This document shows, piece after piece, positions 63,794-64,000 of a DNA stretch of 64,000 nt. The translations under genes and the position numbers were made by a program. The notes beneath the pieces are model-generated. The model did not search any database and had not been told where the DNA came from. It worked only from the letters and a program-made list of their open reading frames with translations. Position 1 is the stretch's first letter. Every line of letters starts with the position of its first letter. The DNA comes from Datnioides undecimradiatus (taxonomy: Eukaryota > Chordata > Actinopteri > Lobotiformes > Datnioididae): assembly GCA_008933995.1 (NCBI GenBank), contig WARS01000012.1, forward strand, positions 7,139,001 to 7,203,000, in the 5' to 3' direction.

Positions 63794-64000
63794 CTGTGGG
63801 TAAGATATGAGCCGTCACGCAGGCTTTCTTTATGTGGCCACTTTGAATGCATCATTATTCCCCAACCCTGGCTTCAGTTACAGAAAGTACATTGTAGAGT
63901 TAATTCACTGCGGTTAATGAAGAACAGTGGATCATAACTTTGATATACAACCTCTCGACTCGAAATGTTCACAATGAATAGCAGCCATCAGCACGATGTA
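63794..64000. other. mgat5b: Start of a further mgat5b intron
   Basis: The exon ending at 63793 is entered in mid-codon, so another exon lies to the right; none is visible in these 207 nt. Confidence 0.8.

Overview
The window looks like nuclear DNA from a bony fish (teleost). Split vertebrate genes have short exons and GT/AG introns, AT-rich noncoding DNA predominates, long CA/TG microsatellites are frequent, and worn repeats of families common in teleosts are present. There are no bacterial-type operons, no rRNA, tRNA or CRISPR array that I can support, and no retrovirus-like element. I cannot name the species. All exon calls come from reading splice signals and protein similarity by eye.

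Layout. (1) 1-23770, plus strand: the 3' part of a netrin gene. The first 10.7 kb is intron. Five coding exons follow (10704-10892, 16565-16714, 19105-19158, 23215-23289, 23385-23770), encoding the last two laminin-type EGF modules, a linker and the C-terminal NTR domain. Several residues place it nearer the netrin-2 / human NTN3 branch than netrin-1, so I call it ntn2. The exons for the N-terminal laminin domain and first EGF module lie left of the window. (2) 23771 to about 27.6 kb: probable 3' UTR of the netrin gene, with alternative poly(A) signals. (3) About 27.6-58.3 kb: a long interval with no recognisable gene. It holds microsatellites, remnants of a palindrome-type repeat family, a Tc1/mariner-like transposase scrap, AT-rich blocks and a few exon-like islands I cannot assign. 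(4) 58287-63793, minus strand: the last 13 coding exons of an MGAT5-family N-acetylglucosaminyltransferase (GT18), best matched to mgat5b. They are read in frame from just after the stem region to the stop codon, and the 5' part lies off the right edge.

The two genes are convergent (tail to tail), and nothing suggests a shared pathway. Netrins are secreted guidance cues of the extracellular matrix. MGAT5B is a Golgi enzyme that branches glycans. Their architectures contrast: the netrin exons are spread over kilobases, while the 13 mgat5b exons fit in 5.5 kb with many introns of 84-150 nt.

I do not see a convincing undescribed system. The observations most worth a second look are a Gly/Pro-rich insertion in the netrin NTR domain, a GC-rich symmetric exon-like island at 50805-50873 in the gene-free gap, the foldback repeat inside a netrin intron, and the ntn2-mgat5b neighbourhood itself.
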